A stretch of DNA of 64,000 bases from CAMDPA01 sp964574325 (GTDB taxonomy: Bacteria; Pseudomonadota; Alphaproteobacteria; Rhizobiales; Hyphomicrobiaceae). Below the pieces are notes generated by a model. The model saw nothing but the letters and a program-made list of their open reading frames with translations, had not been told where the DNA came from and made no database searches. Location: positions 72,010 to 136,009 of the forward strand of contig CAZNMY010000003.1 in NCBI GenBank assembly GCA_964574325.1. The letters are read 5' to 3'. Numbering within the stretch: position 1 is the first letter of the stretch; each line of letters opens with the position of its first letter. Both the position numbers and the translations under genes were made by a program. Shown piece after piece: positions 9,555 through 17,455 of this stretch.

Positions 9555-10841
9555 TCACGATTCCGCGAGTTTGGCGAGCAACGCTTCACGTCCCGGCTCG
9601 AAGTCCTGCGCGATCCACCACGCCTCGACGCGGCGCAGCGCCTCGCCCACCGCGCGGCCCGCCGGGACACCTCGGGCCATTACGTCGGCGCCGTTGACGG
9701 GCAGCTTCGGCGCCGTCCATCGCGCGGGCAGCGTCAACGCATCGGCCCAGGCGGGATCGGTCGTCGAGCTCCCGAGTGCGCGAGCCAGCGACAGCGCGAT
9801 CAGCCGCCGATAGTTCTCGGCCCCCTGAGCGTACAGCAGCGCACGCGCACTTCTCTCGCCGGGCGGTGTCGTCAGCCGAGCGCTCTCGCTTGCGCCGAGA
9901 TCGAGCACGCCGCGTTCCTCACGCGAAACCTTGAGCGCGCGCCCGATCCGGACAGCGTCTTCGCTCGTCACGACGCCGAGTGCCGCCAGACGCAGCATGG
10001 CGTCGCCCTTCCACTTTGAGGCTGCTTCGATTTCGGTCAGCCTCCTGAAAACGGTAGGCATCGGCGCTGCCGGCAAAACCGCCGCGAGAATGCCGTGCCC
10101 CTGCATCGCGTCGATTGCTTCGACCGCGCGCCGCGCTGTCAGCAATCGCGTCATCTCCTGATGAATCCGCTCTCTGGAGAGCTGCGCGAGCCCTTCGCGC
10201 AGCCGCGTGCACGCGACGAGGCCGGCAGCGTCCGGATCGCCCACGCCATATTGCGCCGTGAAGCGAAAGAAGCGCAGGATACGCAGGTAATCCTCGCGGA
10301 TGCGGTCCGCCGCCTCGCCGATGAAGCGCACGCGCCGCGCCATCAGATCCTCATACCCGCCGAGCGGATCGTGCACCTGCCCAGCTCTGTCGCAATAGAG
10401 CGCGTTCATCGTGAAGTCGCGCCGCCGCGCGTCCGCCGCCCAGTCGTCGGTGAACGCCACCGTCGCATGCCGCCCGTGGCTTTCCACGTCGCGCCGCAGT
10501 GTCGTCACCTCGAATGGATGATGGTCCGCGATCACAGTCACCGTGCCATGCTGCAGTCCCGTCTCCGCAACGCCGAGGTCTGCCGCACGCGCCAGACGCA
10601 TCACGTCCTGTGGCAGAGCCGTCGTCGCGATGTCGATGTCGGTGATCGGCAGGCCCATCAGCCCGTTGCGCACCACGCCGCCCACGGCTCGCGCCTGATG
10701 CCCGCCGTCCTCGATTGCCGAGAGCACGCGTTGCGTCGCCCGCGACAAGAGCCACGGTTCTCCGGCCAGACTGGGTGGGGCCAAGCTCGGCAAGTCGCGG
10801 CTCGGCAAATCGTTGCTCGGCAGATCGTCACTCGCGGGCAT
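9555..10841 (-). CDS. cca: CCA-adding tRNA nucleotidyltransferase / poly(A) polymerase family
   Basis: 428 residues of the class II nucleotidyltransferase family, which adds or repairs the 3'-CCA of tRNA. Landmarks: GGVVRNGLMG at residues 54-63, metal-binding D68-I-D70, RRRDFTMNAL and the basic RFIGEAADRIREDYLRILRF split here as RIREDYLRILRFFRF. The C-terminal part is helical. It sits 32 bases after a Nudix gene, a pairing frequent in Rhizobiales. Oddity: the first 25 residues contain a triple DLPS-type repeat encoded by 15-base tandem units (10786-10830), so the true start may lie further in, though no later ATG precedes the catalytic motif. Confidence 0.92.
   Translation of the reverse strand: MPASDDLPSNDLPSRDLPSLAPPSLAGEPWLLSRATQRVLSAIEDGGHQARAVGGVVRNGLMGLPITDIDIATTALPQDVMRLARAADLGVAETGLQHGTVTVIADHHPFEVTTLRRDVESHGRHATVAFTDDWAADARRRDFTMNALYCDRAGQVHDPLGGYEDLMARRVRFIGEAADRIREDYLRILRFFRFTAQYGVGDPDAAGLVACTRLREGLAQLSRERIHQEMTRLLTARRAVEAIDAMQGHGILAAVLPAAPMPTVFRRLTEIEAASKWKGDAMLRLAALGVVTSEDAVRIGRALKVSREERGVLDLGASESARLTTPPGERSARALLYAQGAENYRRLIALSLARALGSSTTDPAWADALTLPARWTAPKLPVNGADVMARGVPAGRAVGEALRRVEAWWIAQDFEPGREALLAKLAES
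10786..10830. repeat. Three 15-bp tandem repeats in the 5' end of cca
   Basis: Units CTCGGCAAGTCGCGG, CTCGGCAAATCGTTG and CTCGGCAGATCGTCA run head to tail. On the minus strand they encode imperfect copies of SNDLP/SRDLP-type pentapeptides. Unit length is a multiple of three, so copy-number change would keep the frame. Confidence 0.85.
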
Positions 10842-10873
10842 CTCTGCGTCTCGGCTCTTTGCGGCAACCTCGC

Positions 10874-11554
10874 CTATTCCGGAAACAGCCTGAGCTGCAT
10901 GTTCTTCAGCATCGATGCCGTCGCACCCCAGATGAAGCGCTCGCCGTATGGCATCGTGTAGAAGCGTCGTTCCCGTCCGTCCCGGAGCCGCGATTGCATC
11001 TTGTGATTGACGGCGTTCATGAGAAAACCGAGCGGCACCTCGAAAGCGTCGGCGACTTCGCGTTCATCGAGCCGCAATGCGAAGCCCGGCTGCACGATCG
11101 CGACCACGGGATCGACGTGAAAGCCGGTGTGGGTGCGCAGCGCATCGAGATAGCCGATCGGCTGGACGTAATGGTCAGCGAGGCCGATTTCCTCTTCCGC
11201 TTCGCGCAGCGCGGCAGCCACGGCATCGGCGTCTCCCGGCTCGAGCTTGCCGCCGGGAAACGCGATCTGCCCGGCGTGGCTCGGCAGGTGCTCGGTACGC
11301 TGGGTGAGCAGCACGGTGGGAATGTCGTGCGCCACGATCGCCACCAGCACGGCCGCCCGGCGCAGGGGCCTTCCAATCATGAAGGCGTCGTGCAGATCCG
11401 GCCGCGTCGCGGCTTCTTGCTCGGTCAACGCCTCACCGAGGGCAGCATCGAAGATCCGCGGCGACGGTCCCACTTCGAGGCCCGCGCGGGCCCGCGCGAC
11501 GACCGCGTCGAGGTCGATCATCAAGGATGGCGTGTCGGATATCATCCGCGACAT
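10874..11554 (-). CDS. Nudix hydrolase, CoA pyrophosphatase (NudL/YeaB) type
   Basis: 226 residues. The Nudix helix is visible as GGKLEPGD...REAEEEIGL (residues 101-125), with catalytic glutamates 118, 121 and 122. Directly upstream LLTQRTEHLPSHAGQIAFP matches the extra motif of CoA pyrophosphatases, which cleave CoA to 3',5'-ADP and phosphopantetheine. It precedes cca on the same strand. A second in-frame ATG lies at 11521, and the first 11 residues are not conserved-looking, so the start is not certain. Confidence 0.85.
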   Translation of the reverse strand: MSRMISDTPSLMIDLDAVVARARAGLEVGPSPRIFDAALGEALTEQEAATRPDLHDAFMIGRPLRRAAVLVAIVAHDIPTVLLTQRTEHLPSHAGQIAFPGGKLEPGDADAVAAALREAEEEIGLADHYVQPIGYLDALRTHTGFHVDPVVAIVQPGFALRLDEREVADAFEVPLGFLMNAVNHKMQSRLRDGRERRFYTMPYGERFIWGATASMLKNMQLRLFPE

Positions 11555-11627
11555 AGACCGCGCAGACCGGGTTTTGGCAAGGTCCGCCCCGGGTAAGCGA
11601 GAGGCGATCTCCGCGAAGTCCGCAGGA

Positions 11628-12098
11628 TCAGGCCGCTGCGAGTTGCTGCCTTACGGGTCGAGCAGATTTCTTCCCACGCTCGGCGATTTCCTCGCGCACC
11701 GCCGCGAGATCGTGGCCGGCGGCCTTCGCGGCGGCCATCGCCACGTCGAGCGGCATCCCGTTCTCCACCGACACGGCCACCCACATGATCGTCGACCGCA
11801 GGCCGGAGCGGCAGTGCAGTAGGATCGGTAGAGCCGCGGTTGCCAATGCAGCGCTGAACGGCTCAATCACATGGTCGTCGAGCACCTCGTGCTTCGCCGC
11901 GGGCACGTGGACGTAGTCCAGGCCGACCTCGTGCGACACGTCGGCTTCCCCGCGGGCGGTAAGCTGGCCGGCTTCCTCCCCGTCCGGGCGATTGTTGATG
12001 ATGGACTTGAAGCCGAGTCGCGCCGCTTCTGCGAAATCGGCTGGTGTCATGGCGCCGGCCACGGCGACGGTGGGCGACAGAAAAGTGAAGCGGCTCAT
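11628..12098 (-). CDS. TIGR01244/DUF442-type phosphatase domain protein (Blh-like)
   Basis: 156 residues, one dual-specificity-phosphatase-like domain. The catalytic loop is HCRSGLRS (residues 95-102), with ADFAEAARLGFKSIINNRPDGE near the N terminus, cut here as GFKSIINNRPDGE. Elsewhere this domain is fused to or sits beside sulfide:quinone oxidoreductase and metallo-beta-lactamase-type persulfide dioxygenases; none of those is adjacent here. Start at ATG 12098; a longer open frame upstream does not look protein-like. It is divergent from the Lrp-type regulator, separated by an AT-rich 225-base region, and may be one of that regulator's targets. Confidence 0.85.
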   Translation of the reverse strand: MSRFTFLSPTVAVAGAMTPADFAEAARLGFKSIINNRPDGEEAGQLTARGEADVSHEVGLDYVHVPAAKHEVLDDHVIEPFSAALATAALPILLHCRSGLRSTIMWVAVSVENGMPLDVAMAAAKAAGHDLAAVREEIAERGKKSARPVRQQLAAA

Positions 12099-12185
12099 GG
12101 GGTTCGTCTTCCTGGCGGGGCGGAATGGCAGCACGGAGAACAATCGTCGCCGATGGCAGCAACGCACCTGCAATATACGGCAATT

Positions 12186-12240
12186 CCTTTCTAATGAAAG
12201 GGCGTCGACAGCACTTAAAGAGAAAAAAATTCCCTTTTTT
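12186..12240. promoter_or_regulatory. AT-rich region with inverted repeats, candidate Lrp-type operator
   Basis: Contains CCTTTCTAATGAAAGG (12186-12201, perfect 6-bp arms) and AAAAAA/TTTTTT around TTCCC (12222-12240). It lies between the divergent phosphatase-like and Lrp-type genes. Lrp/AsnC proteins favour AT-rich imperfect palindromes and often control their divergent neighbour; the link is inference. Confidence 0.35.
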
Positions 12241-12323
12241 ATGAAGCTGTGACATGGTAGGAAAATCTTGCGCGGCGAAAGCCGGGTTCGTGAGAACAGA
12301 ATTTTAGCTTGGCAGGCATTCCC

Positions 12324-12815
12324 ATGCTCGACGAGATGGATATCAAGATACTTCGGATACTCCAGGAGGACGCCACGCGCCCGGTCGCCGAGATCGGCAA
12401 GGAGGTCGGCCTGTCGACCACGCCGTGCTGGCGCCGCATCCAGAAGCTGGAAGAAGCGGGCGTGATCCGCCGACGCGTTGCGCTGCTCGATCCGGCCAGG
12501 GTCAACGTCGGCGTCACCGTCATCGTCTCGATCAAGACCGACCGCCACGAGATCGGCTGGCTCGAGAAATTCCATGCTGCCGTTGTGGATTTCCCCGAGG
12601 TGGTCGAGTTCTACCGGATGTCCGGCGAGATCGACTACCTCCTGCGCGTGGTGGTCCCCGACATCGCAGCCTACGACGCGTTCTACAAGCGGCTCATCTC
12701 GCGCATCGAGATCGCCAAGGTGTCGTCCGCTTTCGCGATGGAGCAGATCAAGTACACGACCTCCCTGCCGCTCGACTTCGCACGTCCGTCCAGGAACGGC
12801 GACGTCGGTCAGTAG
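12324..12815 (+). CDS. Lrp/AsnC family transcriptional regulator
   Basis: 163 residues. N-terminal helix-turn-helix (LDEMDIKILRILQ, then the recognition helix in VGLSTTPCWRRIQKLEE) and a C-terminal RAM ligand-binding/oligomerisation domain (VVEFYRMSGEIDYLLRVV). ATG 12324 was preferred over TTG 12309; both have weak ribosome binding sites. Its stop overlaps by seven bases the stop of the converging MAPEG gene. Ligand unknown, probably an amino acid. Confidence 0.92.
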   Translation: MLDEMDIKILRILQEDATRPVAEIGKEVGLSTTPCWRRIQKLEEAGVIRRRVALLDPARVNVGVTVIVSIKTDRHEIGWLEKFHAAVVDFPEVVEFYRMSGEIDYLLRVVVPDIAAYDAFYKRLISRIEIAKVSSAFAMEQIKYTTSLPLDFARPSRNGDVGQ

Positions 12816-13201
12816 AGCGACCGCGTGGCAAGGAAGATGCAGGCCGCGGCCGCCGCCATGATGGCGGTCAGCGTCGCGACCATTCCCGCCACGCGCAGCG
12901 AAAGAATGTGCGGCGACTGCGACAGCGCATAGGCGTGCACGACCCGTCCACCGAGTAGCGTGACCCCGATCGCGTGCAACAGGAGCGGATTTGCCTTCGT
13001 CGCTTCGGCCAGCGCCATCAGTGTGAGCGCGATCGGGACGTATTCCGCGAAGTTGGCGTGCACCCGCATCCGCCGCAGCAGTTCCAGGTCGCTGCCGTCG
13101 CCGATCTCGACTTTGGCCGCGCGTCGCGCACCGATCGTCCGAAAAGACAGCACGACGAACACGAATGCAAGCAACCCTGCATAAAGCGCGGTGATCGGCA
13201 T
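12809..13201 (-). CDS. MAPEG family membrane protein
   Basis: 130 residues with four predicted membrane helices (residues 4-22, 55-72, 75-95 and 105-127) and the MAPEG signature region RRMRVHANFAEYVPIAL. Bacterial members are glutathione-linked membrane proteins of mostly unknown substrate. I began the protein at ATG 13201 because the open frame upstream runs antisense-like across the MarR gene and is not plausible. It may be co-transcribed with the MarR gene 50 bases upstream. Confidence 0.88.
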   Translation of the reverse strand: MPITALYAGLLAFVFVVLSFRTIGARRAAKVEIGDGSDLELLRRMRVHANFAEYVPIALTLMALAEATKANPLLLHAIGVTLLGGRVVHAYALSQSPHILSLRVAGMVATLTAIMAAAAACIFLATRSLY

Positions 13202-13251
13202 GACGGTGAATATCCCTTTGCTCTCTTGCGTTGATCGGAGAAGTCGTCGCC

Positions 13252-13680
13252 CTACTCGGGCAGCCGTTCGACGGCCGCGTCCAGCAGCGTGTGCAGCCGC
13301 TCGACATCGGCCACGCCCAGGCTCGTCCGCATGGCGGCTTGCGCAGCGCGCCACAGCGGCATGGCCTCTTTCAGCTTGAGTTTGCCGGCGGTCGTCAGCA
13401 CCACGTCGCGGGACCTCTTGTCGGCGCCGGCGCGCAGCTCGACCAGGCCCGCGCGCACCAGCGGTGTGAGATTTCGCGTCATCGTCGTGCGGTCCATGTC
13501 GAGCGCTGCCGCCACGCTCGTCACCGTGCCCCCGCCGGTCATCGCGACCGTCTGCATCAGGCCGAATTGAGCGATCCCGAGCCCGCACGGCGCCAGATGC
13601 CGGTCGTAGAGCCGTGTCGCGCGCCGCGCTGCCATGCGCAGGCGATAGACGGTGCAGGGCAGTTTCAGCGAGGCCGGCAT
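13252..13680 (-). CDS. MarR family transcriptional regulator
   Basis: 142 residues with the winged helix-turn-helix (VTSVAAALDMDRTTMTRNLTPL, wing AGADKRSRDVVLT; cut to stay short: MDRTTMTRNL). It is divergent from the PaaI-type thioesterase gene, and the 105-base gap holds two clear palindromes (13747-13765). This suggests autoregulation and control of the thioesterase; the MAPEG gene downstream may share the transcript. Confidence 0.9.
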   Translation of the reverse strand: MPASLKLPCTVYRLRMAARRATRLYDRHLAPCGLGIAQFGLMQTVAMTGGGTVTSVAAALDMDRTTMTRNLTPLVRAGLVELRAGADKRSRDVVLTTAGKLKLKEAMPLWRAAQAAMRTSLGVADVERLHTLLDAAVERLPE

Positions 13681-13746
13681 GGCGATGATGCTCTTTGACT
13701 GTTCGCACGTCTTGCCATGGTTTCCATCATCACATATCGTGCAAAT

Positions 13747-13765
13747 ACACGCGTGTAATTACACG
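13747..13765. promoter_or_regulatory. Overlapping palindromes, candidate MarR operator
   Basis: ACACGCGTGT (13747-13756) and CGTGTAATTACACG (13752-13765) are each perfect palindromes and overlap by five bases. They sit between the divergent MarR and thioesterase genes, about 20 bases from the thioesterase start, where a repressor would block transcription. Confidence 0.55.
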
Positions 13766-13785
13766 AGACGAGGGGAGCGCGCAAT

Positions 13786-14265
13786 ATGGCGAACGATGCC
13801 ACGCCGACCTGGGGCGTCGCCCCGCTCGAAACGTTGAAGTCGATGTCCGGGCTGGAGTTCCTGACGGCAATCCGCGACGGTCGCCTGCCCGCGCCGCCGA
13901 TCTCCCGCGGCCTCGCCTTCCGTTTGGCCGAGGTCGAGCGCGGCCGCGTCGTGTTCGAGGGCTTTCCGTCGTCGGATCACATGAACCCGATCGGCACCGT
14001 TCACGGCGGGTATGCCGCGACGCTTCTCGATAGCTGTATGGCGTGCGCGGTGCAGTCCACACTGCCGAAAGGCACCGGCTACACGACCCTGGAGTTCAAG
14101 GTGAGCCTGGTGCGTGCGATCACCCCGGATACCGGCCGTGTCCTGGCGGAAGGGCGCGTGCTGACCGCGGGCCGCCGGATCGGTACCGCCGAAGGCCGCC
14201 TGCTGGACGAGGCGGGCAAGCTTCTCGCGCACGGCACCACGACGTGCCTGATCATGGAGCTGTGA
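13786..14265 (+). CDS. PaaI family acyl-CoA thioesterase (hotdog fold)
   Basis: 159 residues. The hotdog catalytic stretch is HGGYAATLLDSCMACAV, preceded by DHMNPIGTV, and the C-terminal strand reads TAEGRLLDEAGKLLAHGT. Such enzymes hydrolyse aryl- or acyl-CoA thioesters in the cytoplasm. Likely controlled by the divergent MarR-type regulator. Substrate not determinable. Confidence 0.88.
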   Translation: MANDATPTWGVAPLETLKSMSGLEFLTAIRDGRLPAPPISRGLAFRLAEVERGRVVFEGFPSSDHMNPIGTVHGGYAATLLDSCMACAVQSTLPKGTGYTTLEFKVSLVRAITPDTGRVLAEGRVLTAGRRIGTAEGRLLDEAGKLLAHGTTTCLIMEL

Positions 14266-14401
14266 CTTACAAAATTCTTCAATCTGCGGCTCTGAGGCCG
14301 ACTGACCATTCCCGTCTGTCGTCCCGGCACTTGTTGCCGTGACCCATTGTGCAGCAAGCGCGAACCGTGCCTCGAGGTAGATCCCGGTGACAAGCACCGG
14401 G

Positions 14402-14431
14402 ATGACCACGCATATGATGACCACGCATATG
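14402..14431. repeat. Perfect 15-bp tandem duplication
   Basis: ATGACCACGCATATG occurs twice head to tail. It directly follows a hairpin CCCGGTG/CACCGGG (14383-14401) in the gap between the converging thioesterase and MoaB genes. Confidence 0.8.
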
Positions 14432-14451
14432 CAGTGCCGAAAAAAGGCACG

Positions 14452-14988
14452 CTACTTCCGATGCTCTTCCAGCCGCGGCATGATCTCGACGAAGTTGCAG
14501 GGCCGGTGCCGGTTGTCGAGTTGCCACTTGAGGATGCCGCCCCACGCATCCTTGCACGCGCCCGGCGAACCCGGCAGGCAGAAGATATAGGTGCCGTGCG
14601 AAAGCCCGCCGCACGCCCGGCTCTGGATCGTCGAGGTCTCGATCTTCTGGAACGAGATCATGTGGAACACGGTCGAGAAGCCGTCGATCTCCTTCTCGAA
14701 CAGTGGGCGCACGGCTTCCGGCGTGACGTCGCGTCCGGTGAACCCGGTGCCGCCCGTTGTGATCACGACATCGATGCCGGGATCGTCGATCCAACCCTGC
14801 ACCTGTCCCCGGATCATGCCGACATCGTCGCGCACGATCGCGCGGTCGGCTACGACATGGCCATCCGCCGCGATCATCTCGGCGAGTGTCGAGCCCGACT
14901 TGTCGGACGCGAGATCGCGCGTGTCCGAAACGGTGAGAACCGCGATGCGGACGGGAATGAACGGTCTCGTCTCGTCGATGCGTGCCAT
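14452..14988 (-). CDS. moaB: Molybdenum cofactor biosynthesis protein B
   Basis: 178 residues of the MoaB/MogA family, which adenylylates molybdopterin or helps insert molybdenum. Landmarks: VLTVSDTRD, the ligand loop TTGGTGFTGRDVTPEAV, and LPGSPGACKDAW near the C terminus. Start at ATG 14988. No other molybdenum-cofactor gene is nearby. Discrimination from MogA relies on length and overall pattern. Confidence 0.9.
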   Translation of the reverse strand: MARIDETRPFIPVRIAVLTVSDTRDLASDKSGSTLAEMIAADGHVVADRAIVRDDVGMIRGQVQGWIDDPGIDVVITTGGTGFTGRDVTPEAVRPLFEKEIDGFSTVFHMISFQKIETSTIQSRACGGLSHGTYIFCLPGSPGACKDAWGGILKWQLDNRHRPCNFVEIMPRLEEHRK

Positions 14989-15157
14989 GTCGCTTTTCCG
15001 GTCGGCGTTCTTCTGTCGGTGCGCTGAGCCCGACAACGGACAATTAAGCACTTTTCCACCATTGGCCAATGGCGTTATGGACCTGTTCCGTCCGTTGCAG
15101 CGCCGGACGGATGTATTGGCTATGGCCTGACACGCAGAACATGAGGGGAGTGCCGGC

Positions 15158-16468
15158 ATGTCTGAAGACGCGCGCGGACGCGACCCGAACGCGATCCGGC
15201 GGACATTTCGCCGGACGTGGCGCGCCATCGCTTCGGCGCTCGGCCGCAGTCCCGTGCTGCGCGCCATCGCCAGCCTGTTCGAGCGGTACGCCGACTGGGG
15301 CACTCGATCCTATCCGCCCGAGGATCAGCGCCGGCTGAAGATCCTCAACGTGTTCGCCGCCCTGGTCGTCGCAGCGACGGGTTCCTACGCGGTCCAGAAC
15401 GCATTCATGGACTTCGAGAAATACAAGCCGATCATATTCATCAATACGGCGCTTCTCGTGGTCTCGGCATTCCTGCCGCTGTTGCATCGGATAGGTCCCA
15501 TCGCCGCTGCCATGACGCTCGTGGTCTGCGAGTATGTGGCGCTGGTGGCGCTGTCGGCGTATCTCGGGCGAAACGCCGGTCTGCATCTCCAATATTTCGT
15601 CGCCGCCGCCGCGACCTTCGTCGTGCTCGGTCCCGAGCGGCTGCGACTGGTGCTGTCCGTGACCGCGGTCGGCGTGATCCTGCATCTCGTGGTCTGGTTC
15701 CGCTTCCCTCCGGAGTTGGCGCTGATCGACGCCGAGCCCGGCCTGACCGACAGCCTCTACCTGCAGGCCGCCATCGTCACGATGGCGATGATCGCCGCGA
15801 CGATCTGGTATGCGTTCAGCCTCGTCGAGCAGGCGCGCGGCGAGACCGAAGCTCTGCTCCGCAATATCCTGCCGGACAGTATCGTGGAGCGCTTGAGGTC
15901 GCGGCCCGACGAGGCCATCGCCGACACGTTCGAGGATGCCTCGGTGATGTTCGCCGACATCTCCGGCTTCGTGCCGCTGGCCCGCCAGCTCGGCGCGCGC
16001 GGCGTGGTCGATATGCTCAATCGCCTCGTCAGCGAGTTCGACGCGCTCGCGCGCCGCCACCGGCTGGAGAAGATCAAGACGATCGGCGACGCCTACATGG
16101 CAGCGGGCGGTTTGCCCGAGCGATCATCCGACCATACCGAGCGCCTCGTGGCGATGGCCCTCGAAATGCTCGGCACCGTCGCCCGTCTGAGGTCCGAGAC
16201 CGGGCTCGACGTCAGGCTGCGCATCGGAATCGCGAGCGGCCCGCTGATGGCCGGCGTGATCGGACGCAACAAGTTCAGCTACGACGTCTGGGGCGACACC
16301 GTGAACCTGGCAGCGCGCCTGGAAAGCGTCGGCACGCCGGGTCGCGTGCTGGTGTGTCCTGCGTGCCACGTGCGCCTCGAGGGCAAGTTCGGCTTCGAGA
16401 GCATGGGCGTCGTCCCCATCAAGGGCATCGGCGACTGCGAAGCCTGGTTCGTCCTCGCGGAAGGGTGA
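15158..16468 (+). CDS. Membrane-bound adenylate/guanylate cyclase (class III)
   Basis: 436 residues. Residues about 60-225 hold six hydrophobic helices, then a short linker (RGETEALLRNILPDSIVERL) leads into one class III cyclase domain. The metal-binding site is in VMFADISGF (about residue 266); IKTIGDAYMA and YDVWGDTVNLAARLES are present, so the site looks intact. The linker motif is typical of integral-membrane cyclases. Product (cAMP or cGMP) cannot be decided by eye. Stands alone between moaB and a TauD-type gene. Confidence 0.9.
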   Translation: MSEDARGRDPNAIRRTFRRTWRAIASALGRSPVLRAIASLFERYADWGTRSYPPEDQRRLKILNVFAALVVAATGSYAVQNAFMDFEKYKPIIFINTALLVVSAFLPLLHRIGPIAAAMTLVVCEYVALVALSAYLGRNAGLHLQYFVAAAATFVVLGPERLRLVLSVTAVGVILHLVVWFRFPPELALIDAEPGLTDSLYLQAAIVTMAMIAATIWYAFSLVEQARGETEALLRNILPDSIVERLRSRPDEAIADTFEDASVMFADISGFVPLARQLGARGVVDMLNRLVSEFDALARRHRLEKIKTIGDAYMAAGGLPERSSDHTERLVAMALEMLGTVARLRSETGLDVRLRIGIASGPLMAGVIGRNKFSYDVWGDTVNLAARLESVGTPGRVLVCPACHVRLEGKFGFESMGVVPIKGIGDCEAWFVLAEG

Positions 16469-16530
16469 CAGCTGCGCCTTTGCCGAGCTAGCTTGGTTGC
16501 GGTCGGCAACGTTGAACGAGGGAGGCCACC

Positions 16531-17382
16531 ATGGCGAGCGCGAATGGACTTTCTTTCGAGCCCTTGAGCCCCGTGCTCGGCGCCCGCGTGCACGGGCTCG
16601 ATCTCGGCCGGCCGATCCCGTCGGCGGTGCAGGACGCGCTGCGGCAGGGCTTCTTGCGCTACGGCGTGCTCTGCGTGCCCGCGCCCGGCATCGATATCGA
16701 AGACCAGATCCGCTATGCGTCCGTGTTCGGAAGCGTCGACGGAGAAGGGAACGGCCAGCTCCGGTTCTCCGAAGGCGAGAAGCGGCCCAAGCGCGGCATC
16801 ATGTTCGTCTCGAACTTGCGCGAGAACGGCGAGTTGGTCGGCGTGCTGCCGGACGGCGAGATGCATTTCCATTCGGACGGCGCGCATCGCGAACGCCCCT
16901 ACCGCGGCACGACGCTCTACGCGCTGATCCTGCCCTCGCGCGGCGGCGAGACGAAGTTCGCGAACCTGACGGCCGCCTACGAGGCGCTCGATCCCGCGCT
17001 GAAGCAGCGGCTTGAAGGTCTCGAGGGCCGGTTCGTCTACGACGTGCGCGCCACGCTGCGCCATCAGACCGACGAGGCCGACGACGCGCTGTCGACCGCG
17101 ACCCACCCGCTCGTGCGCCGTCATCCCGAAACCGGCCGGCCCGCGCTGTTTCTGAGCCGCCTGATGACGCGCAGCATCGTGGGGCTGGAGAAAGCCGAAA
17201 GCGATGCGCTGCTGGCCCGGCTGTTCGACCACTGCGAGGAGCAGCGCTTCGTCTATGCGCACGCCTGGAAGCTGGGCGACTTGCTGCTGTGGGACAACCG
17301 CTGCCTCAATCACGCTCGCAACGATTTCCCGGCGGGCGACCAGCGCCATCTGCGCCGCGTGACCGTTTCAGATCCGACCTGA
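16531..17382 (+). CDS. TauD/TfdA family Fe(II)/2-oxoglutarate-dependent dioxygenase
   Basis: 283 residues. Iron ligands are H114-S-D116 in MHFHSDG and the distal His261 in CLNHARNDF; an arginine in HLRRVTV should bind 2-oxoglutarate. GAGGGAGG lies just upstream of the ATG. It converges on the RND transporter with a strong hairpin between them. The substrate is unknown; no sulfonate or herbicide pathway genes are adjacent. Confidence 0.88.
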   Translation: MASANGLSFEPLSPVLGARVHGLDLGRPIPSAVQDALRQGFLRYGVLCVPAPGIDIEDQIRYASVFGSVDGEGNGQLRFSEGEKRPKRGIMFVSNLRENGELVGVLPDGEMHFHSDGAHRERPYRGTTLYALILPSRGGETKFANLTAAYEALDPALKQRLEGLEGRFVYDVRATLRHQTDEADDALSTATHPLVRRHPETGRPALFLSRLMTRSIVGLEKAESDALLARLFDHCEEQRFVYAHAWKLGDLLLWDNRCLNHARNDFPAGDQRHLRRVTVSDPT

Positions 17383-17396
17383 ATTGAGCAAATGTT

Positions 17397-17438
17397 GGGT
17401 CGCCCCCGGCTCGCGCTCCGCGCGTCCGGGGGTGACCC
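17397..17438. terminator. Hairpin between converging genes
   Basis: Arms GGGTCGCCCCCGG and CCGGGGGTGACCC pair at 12 of 13 positions around a 16-base loop. It sits between the ends of the dioxygenase and RND permease genes and could act in both directions. There is no T-run, so it may instead be a REP-like element. Confidence 0.55.
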
Positions 17439-17455
17439 GACCTACGTCCGTATCC

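Noticed and set aside
11628..13307. One long minus-strand protein of 559 residues ending in the phosphatase-like domain
   Set aside because: The upstream part is a shadow of the Lrp and MAPEG genes; only the last 156 residues are conserved-looking.
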